A DNA stretch of 35,260 nucleotides from Pseudomonadota bacterium (GTDB lineage Bacteria > Pseudomonadota > Alphaproteobacteria > Rhizobiales > Hyphomicrobiaceae), in contig JAFAFW010000035.1 of assembly GCA_023423275.1 (NCBI GenBank), positions 1 to 35,260 of the forward strand, given 5' to 3'. Shown here piece by piece: positions 32,328-35,260 of the stretch. How positions within the stretch are numbered: the first letter of the stretch is position 1; each line of letters opens with the position of its first letter. The position numbers and the translations under genes were made by a program. The notes beneath the pieces were generated by a model. It was not told where the DNA came from and ran no database searches. It saw nothing but the letters and a program-made list of their open reading frames with translations.

Positions 32328-33109
32328 TGCCCGCAGCCAATCCGATCAAGCGGCGCGGCGACGAACAGCCTCCGATCGTTGTGTATGAGGATGTGATCAA
32401 GACCTTTGGCGATTTCGTCGCCCTCAACGGGGTAAATGCACGCGTTCATTCCGGCGAAGTCGTCTGTCTCATCGGTCCATCGGGATCAGGAAAATCGACG
32501 TTGCTGAGATGCACCAACGCGCTCGAACGCATTCAAGGCGGCCGGGTGATGTTCGCGGGCGAGCCCCTGCCCCAGGTCGAGAAGCAGGCGCGGCTGGTGC
32601 GGCAACGCATGGGCATGGTGTTCCAGAACTTCGAATTGTTCCCGCACATGACCGCGCTGGAAAACATCACATCCGGCCCGACAACGGTTCTTGGCACAGC
32701 GCGGTCCGAGGCCGCCGCGCTGGCGCATGATCTGCTGAAGAAAGTGGGGCTCTCCGAAAAGGCAAACAGTTACCCATCGATGCTTTCTGGCGGCCAGCAG
32801 CAACGCGTCGCGATCGCCAGGGCTCTGGCCATGAAACCACAAGTCATGCTGTTCGACGAGCCGACCTCCGCGCTCGATCCGGAAACGGTCGGCGAAGTCC
32901 TGTCGGTGATGACCGATCTTGCTGCGGAAGGCATGACGATGATCGTCGTCACGCACGAGATGAACTTCGCGCGGCGTGTGAGCAACTGGACGATCGTCTT
33001 CGATCACGGGCGCGTTGTCGAAGAGGGCATCCCGGAGCAGATCTTTACCGATCCCCAGCAGCCTCGGACACAGGATTTTCTCCGTCACATCGGCTGGCAT
33101 CAGAACTGA
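32324..33109 (+). CDS. ABC transporter ATP-binding protein, polar amino acid type
   Basis: This 261-residue ATPase energises the importer. Walker A is GPSGSGKST (51-59), the Q-loop is FQNFELF with Gln101, the signature is LSGGQQQRVAIARAL (Ser155-Gly-Gly), Walker B is VMLFDEPTSALD (174-185), and the switch is His211 (VVTHEMNFAR). These match the HisP/GlnQ group that serves polar amino acid importers. A 30-residue N-terminal stretch before the core is typical. It starts inside the previous stop codon, and the enolase-superfamily gene follows 21 bp later. Confidence 0.95.
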   Translation: MMPAANPIKRRGDEQPPIVVYEDVIKTFGDFVALNGVNARVHSGEVVCLIGPSGSGKSTLLRCTNALERIQGGRVMFAGEPLPQVEKQARLVRQRMGMVFQNFELFPHMTALENITSGPTTVLGTARSEAAALAHDLLKKVGLSEKANSYPSMLSGGQQQRVAIARALAMKPQVMLFDEPTSALDPETVGEVLSVMTDLAAEGMTMIVVTHEMNFARRVSNWTIVFDHGRVVEEGIPEQIFTDPQQPRTQDFLRHIGWHQN

Positions 33110-33130
33110 TATCTTGGAACAGGTACGCAT

Positions 33131-34303
33131 ATGAATTCGACGGCTTCCGAAACGCCCCGCATCAATCCCGCGACTCGCGGCGTCATCAAAAAAGTAGAAG
33201 CACGCCTCGTGCGCATGCCTCTCCAGGTTACGACATCGTTTGCGACACGCGCCGTCAATTCCCGGGATTACGTACTCGTCAGGGTCATCTCGGATGATGC
33301 CATAGGTCTCGGCTACACATATGCCGGCAGTTCCGCGGGCTCGATTACGCTCGATGCCGCGGTCTCCCTGCTCGGACCGTTGCTGATCGGCAAGTCGCCC
33401 CTGATGGTCGAGGGATTGTGGGAGCGGATGTACCGCGACTCGCTCCTGCAGGGCCGCACAGGCGCCGTGATGCGCGCGCTCAGCGCCATCGATATTGCTC
33501 TCTGGGACCACAATGCCCGCGCTGCCGGACTGCCGCTCTGGCAGTTCCTGGGCTCCTATACCGATGGCACCGTGGAGTGCTATGCCAGCGGCGGCTATTA
33601 TCGCGACGGGAAAACACCTGACCATCTGGCTGAGGAACTCGCCGGATACGCGGGGCTGGGCTTCAAGGCCGTGAAGATGAAGGTTGGCCTGCGCGGCCTG
33701 GAAGAAGAAGAGCGCCGGATCGCGGCCGCACGCGAGAAAATTGGGCCGGAAGTCCGCCTGTTTCTCGACGCCAACAACGCCTGGACCGATCTGTTTACGG
33801 CACTACCGTTTATCCGCCGCTTCGAGGCATACAGTCCGGATTGGCTGGAAGAACCCTTCAGCCCCGACGACATCGAAAGCCACGCGCGGCTGGTCGAGAC
33901 GACGACGATCCCGGTGGCGACGGGGGAAATCGAAGCTGGCCGCTGGCGGTTCCGCTCTCTGCTCGATGCGCGCGCCGCTCACGTTCTGCAGGCCGACGCG
34001 CTCGTATGTGGCGGTATCACGGAATGGCGCCGGATTTGCGGGCTCGCCTCGTCATACGGCATCCCCGTCTATCCGCACGCCTGGCACGACATCCACGTCC
34101 ACCTTGCAGCCTCGCAGCCGAACTCAGCCCTGGCGGAATACTTCGTCGATCAGACGATCGTCTGCACCCAGCCTTTGTTCGACCGGGAACTGAAACCGGT
34201 CGGTGGCCGGATCAAGCTGCCGAGCGAGCCCGGATTGGCCTTCATGTTCAACGATGACACGCTCGAACGTTACGGCACTTCGCCCTGGCAGGCGGTAACA
34301 TAA
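33131..34303 (+). CDS. enolase-superfamily enzyme, mandelate racemase/muconate lactonizing type (probable sugar-acid dehydratase)
   Basis: This 390-residue member of the MR/MLE group removes a proton alpha to a carboxylate, leading to dehydration or racemisation. The catalytic KxK motif is Lys182-Met-Lys184 in FKAVKMKVGLRG. The Mg2+ ligands are Asp213 (FLDANNAW), Glu240/241 (WLEEPF) and Glu266 (ATGEIE). The general base pair is Asp289 (QADALVCGGITEW) with His316 (YPHAWHD). The N-terminal capping domain contains SSAGSITLDA. It shares an operon with an importer and an RraA-type protein. The substrate cannot be fixed from motifs; a hydroxy or aldonic acid is the likely class. Confidence 0.9.
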   Translation: MNSTASETPRINPATRGVIKKVEARLVRMPLQVTTSFATRAVNSRDYVLVRVISDDAIGLGYTYAGSSAGSITLDAAVSLLGPLLIGKSPLMVEGLWERMYRDSLLQGRTGAVMRALSAIDIALWDHNARAAGLPLWQFLGSYTDGTVECYASGGYYRDGKTPDHLAEELAGYAGLGFKAVKMKVGLRGLEEEERRIAAAREKIGPEVRLFLDANNAWTDLFTALPFIRRFEAYSPDWLEEPFSPDDIESHARLVETTTIPVATGEIEAGRWRFRSLLDARAAHVLQADALVCGGITEWRRICGLASSYGIPVYPHAWHDIHVHLAASQPNSALAEYFVDQTIVCTQPLFDRELKPVGGRIKLPSEPGLAFMFNDDTLERYGTSPWQAVT

Positions 34304-34456
34304 CGAGCCTGATTGGGTGTCCATTCGCGCGGGCGATATGCTGCGGCGATCCGTCCGGGCACCCCGATGGTGTTGCATCCTTGGCAAGCGGGGTCGCATC
34401 CTCCATCACGGGCTGCGCCATTCGGGTCAGCGGCCTCATCCAACGTGAGATGTTAC

Positions 34457-35155
34457 ATGACGATCAGCAAGCAAGACTTGGAAGCCTTTAAGAGCATTTC
34501 GACAGCAACGATCACCACGATTCTGCTGAAGAAGGGACTGAGGAACGTCTGGATGCGTGGCACCAAGCCGTTGAAGCCCGGCCAGCCGAGGCTTGTCGGC
34601 CCCGCATTCACGCTACGCTTCGTCCCGGCGCGCGAAGACCTGGCAACGCCGGCCTCATGGGCCTCCCCGATCTCCACGCGAGCGGCCATCGAGGACATGC
34701 CCGAAGGCTGTATCGTGGTGGCCGACGCCATGGGCGTCCAGGACGCTGGCATCTTCGGCGACATTCTTTGCGCCCGCATGATGAAGCGCGGCGTGTCCGC
34801 GCTCGTGACCGATGGCGTGATGCGTGACGTCGTCGGCGTCCTCGGCACCAACCTGCCGGTGTGGGCCAATGGCTTCGCCGCTCCACCGTCGGTGGCAGGG
34901 CTGACGTTCGTCGGTTGGCAGCAGCCCGTCGGCTGCGGTGGCGTGGCAGTCTTCCCGGATGACCTCGTCGTCGTCGACGAGGACGGCGCCGTCGTCATTC
35001 CACAAGCCCTTATTGCTGCCGTGTTGGCCGAAGGTCCGGAGCAGGAGCGCATGGAAGCCTGGATCATGACCGAGGTGGACAAAGGCGTCCCGCTGCCGGG
35101 TCTCTATCCGATGAACGACGAAACCAAAGCACGCTACGAAGCGTCCAAGAAATAA
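34457..35155 (+). CDS. RraA-family protein, probable hydroxy-acid aldolase or dehydratase-type enzyme
   Basis: This 232-residue RraA-like protein has the family core of Gly101-Asp102 (AGIFGDILCARMMKRG), Asp119-Gly120 and Arg123-Asp124 (LVTDGVMRD). These Mg2+- and pyruvate-binding positions are seen in HMG/CHA aldolases. The true RraA ribonuclease inhibitor lacks aldolase activity, but the operon partners favour an enzyme. The start at 34457 is taken because upstream residues are unlike the family; GTGAGA is a weak ribosome-binding site. It is the last gene of the operon, 153 bp after the dehydratase, and the gap has no other gene. A strong terminator follows. Confidence 0.88.
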   Translation: MTISKQDLEAFKSISTATITTILLKKGLRNVWMRGTKPLKPGQPRLVGPAFTLRFVPAREDLATPASWASPISTRAAIEDMPEGCIVVADAMGVQDAGIFGDILCARMMKRGVSALVTDGVMRDVVGVLGTNLPVWANGFAAPPSVAGLTFVGWQQPVGCGGVAVFPDDLVVVDEDGAVVIPQALIAAVLAEGPEQERMEAWIMTEVDKGVPLPGLYPMNDETKARYEASKK

Positions 35156-35179
35156 GACGCCAGTGAACGAGCCTCCCAC

Positions 35180-35209
35180 GTGCCCGCGATTATTGCGCGG
35201 GCACTTTTT
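35180..35209 (+). terminator. rho-independent terminator of the catabolic operon
   Basis: A perfect 9-bp stem, GTGCCCGCG (35180-35188) with CGCGGGCAC (35196-35204), encloses a 7-nt loop and is followed at once by TTTTT (35205-35209). It lies 24 bp after the RraA-type stop and marks the operon end. Confidence 0.92.
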
Positions 35210-35260
35210 GTTGCCGCCGCATTCAAACGAAGCCGCTGCAGAATCCCCGCACTTGTAGCC

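Noticed and set aside
32486..33625. 379-codon minus-strand frame opposite the ABC ATPase and dehydratase genes
   Set aside because: Crosses two confidently called genes and has no domain or start signal.
1..35260. CRISPR arrays, insertion sequences, prophage or toxin-antitoxin loci
   Set aside because: No regularly spaced repeats, transposase or integrase frames, or paired small toxin/antitoxin genes were seen on either strand.

Overview
The window reads as chromosomal DNA of an alphaproteobacterium, most likely Rhizobiales and close to Bradyrhizobium, Rhodopseudomonas or Afipia. This rests on the G+C-rich coding style, a DUF1489 gene, a rhizobial RopB/Omp25-type porin, a divergent oxyR-katG pair, a three-gene fadE-fadJ-fadI operon and Sox-type sulfur genes. 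No insertion sequence, integrase, phage gene or CRISPR array was seen. The family calls come from reading motifs, not from a database search.

Layout. (1) 1-5690, minus strand: a beta-oxidation operon, fadE -> fadJ/fadB-like -> fadI (cut by the window start), with a perfect 20-bp dyad just upstream. (2) 6059-12142: a compact sulfur-oxidation island. It holds an FccA-like monohaem cytochrome, an FccB/SoxF flavoprotein, a SoxS-like thioredoxin, divergent soxYZ, a large c-type cytochrome with a C-terminal DUF4384-like domain, and a YeeE/YedE (SoxT-like) sulfur transporter. The window has no soxXA, soxB or soxCD. Two dyads of the form ATTC-N8-GAAT (one perfect, one with a single mismatch) sit at the soxS and soxT promoters. 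(3) 12289-24863: mostly housekeeping or unlinked genes. These are a DUF1489 protein, a PLP aminotransferase, a DUF4846 protein, a Dcp-like M3 peptidase, PxpA, a small membrane protein, an outer-membrane barrel, tRNA-Leu(UAA), a ceramidase-family membrane protein, aspS, RNase D and a metallo-beta-lactamase-fold hydrolase. A 511-bp stretch upstream of a minus-strand terminator (14841-15351) has no convincing gene apart from a 26-codon ORF with a strong Shine-Dalgarno. (4) 24860-28109: peroxide defence, with oxyR (coupled to the hydrolase by an ATGA overlap) divergent from katG, which ends in a strong terminator. (5) 28858-35209: a LacI-family regulator divergent from a catabolic operon. The operon encodes a polar-amino-acid-type ABC transporter (binding protein, two permeases, ATPase), an enolase-superfamily acid-sugar dehydratase/racemase and an RraA-type aldolase-like protein, closed by a strong terminator. 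LacI-type palindromes lie in front of both the regulator and the operon.

How the genes fit together. In the sulfur island, sulfane sulfur taken up by the YeeE-type transporter or arising in the periplasm would be carried on the SoxY C-terminal cysteine, kept reduced by SoxS, and oxidised with electrons passed to FccAB and the large cytochrome. The missing Sox enzymes must be encoded elsewhere or be absent. In the last block, LacI, an importer, a dehydratase and an aldolase-like enzyme form a self-contained substrate-inducible pathway whose substrate cannot be named from sequence. Both blocks are candidates for poorly described biology.
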